Source of the DNA: Deltaproteobacteria bacterium
GTDB taxonomy: Bacteria > Desulfobacterota > DSM-4660 > Desulfatiglandales > Desulfatiglandaceae
Assembly (NCBI GenBank): GCA_021159525.1
Contig: JAGHEC010000109.1
Location: 1-6,946, forward strand
Direction of reading: 5' to 3'
DNA: 6,946 nt
Made by a program: the position numbers and the translations under genes
The notes under the pieces: generated by a model
Database searches by the model: none
What the model was told of the DNA's origin: nothing
What the model saw: the letters and a program-made list of their open reading frames with translations, nothing else
In this document: in pieces, positions 6,768 through 6,946 of the stretch
Numbering within the stretch: the first letter of the stretch is position 1
Layout: each line of letters opens with the position of its first letter

Positions 6768-6796
6768 TAAATACGATCTCTGAGCACTCCTGTCAA
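6768..6796 (-). promoter_or_regulatory. Candidate sigma-70 promoter P1 for tolQRAB
   Basis: The minus strand has a perfect TTGACA (6796-6791), a 17-base spacer and a weaker TATTTA (6773-6768). The start would fall near 6761, about 180 bases upstream of tolQ. P1 lies outside the repeat and could be the original operon promoter. It is in tandem with P2, with about 40 bp between the -10 boxes. Confidence 0.4.
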
Positions 6797-6809
6797 GTTT
6801 AAGTAAGGC

Positions 6810-6823
6810 GTAACCGTTCACGG
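6810..6823 (+). repeat. Third GTAAC-type motif between the two repeat copies
   Basis: GTAACCGTTCACGG begins exactly 50 bp before the GTAACAGCTCA of the second copy. It shares the pattern GTAAC-x-G-Y-TCA only loosely with the two repeat ends. It could be a fragment or end of a related element, or chance. Confidence 0.25.
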
Positions 6824-6859
6824 CTGATTTTTGGTCAAATTTGGGATTGTCCGGCTCAC

Positions 6860-6946
6860 GTAACAGCTCAATAACCCGGGGCAGGGGGGTTTTTCTGACG
6901 CGACTGCCGGGAGGGCGTCGTCTCTTCTTCCCTCGCTTCGCTCGGA
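6860..6946. repeat. Second, diverged copy of the repeat (left half; right half beyond the window)
   Basis: Bases 6860-6906 match 6607-6653 without gaps at 40 of 47 positions, in the same orientation: GTAACAGCTCAATAA, 3 bases, then GGGGCAGGGGGGTTTTTC and TGACGCGACTG. The following 40 bases differ from the loop of the first copy and end in CGCTTCGCTCGGA. The right arm would lie outside the window. Confidence 0.65.

Overview
The window carries a complete Tol-Pal cell-envelope operon on the minus strand, in the order tolQ-tolR-tolA-tolB-pal-cpoB (read from about base 6581 down to 1208). The 3' part of a CLC-type chloride channel/transporter gene with four CBS domains runs towards it on the plus strand (bases 1-1196). 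About 365 bases of repeat-bearing upstream DNA lie at the right edge. The gene order, a short TonB-like TolA and two lipoproteins (Pal, CpoB) point to a Gram-negative bacterium. The protein style (compact TolA with a TonB-type C-terminal domain, CLC with two Bateman modules, moderately GC-rich DNA) suggests Desulfobacterota/Deltaproteobacteria. That taxonomic call is an inference from recall, not a computed result.

Layout: (1) 1-1196, partial clc gene, convergent with the tol operon across an 11-bp gap. (2) 1208-2137, cpoB, whose start is set by a good Shine-Dalgarno. (3) 2246-2812, pal. (4) 2813-3127, a 315-bp non-coding stretch that interrupts the otherwise tight cluster. (5) 3128-5753, tolB, tolA and tolR joined by TAATG and TGATG one-base stop/start overlaps. 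(6) 5763-6581, tolQ, 9 bp upstream of tolR. (7) 6582-6946, the operon leader with two plausible sigma-70 promoters, a 140-bp element with terminal inverted repeats and a 19-bp perfect stem, and a second diverged copy of its left half running off the window.

How the genes work together: TolQ and TolR form the inner-membrane proton-driven stator, which energises TolA. TolA spans the periplasm and contacts TolB, and TolB exchanges with Pal, the outer-membrane lipoprotein that binds peptidoglycan. CpoB links this machine to septal peptidoglycan synthesis. The CLC protein has no evident functional tie to the operon.

I found no new defence, toxin or biosynthetic system. The least explained DNA is the repeat element in the tolQ leader, where one arm of the repeat appears to supply the -10 box of a promoter candidate. 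The tolB-pal gap is the second place worth a look.
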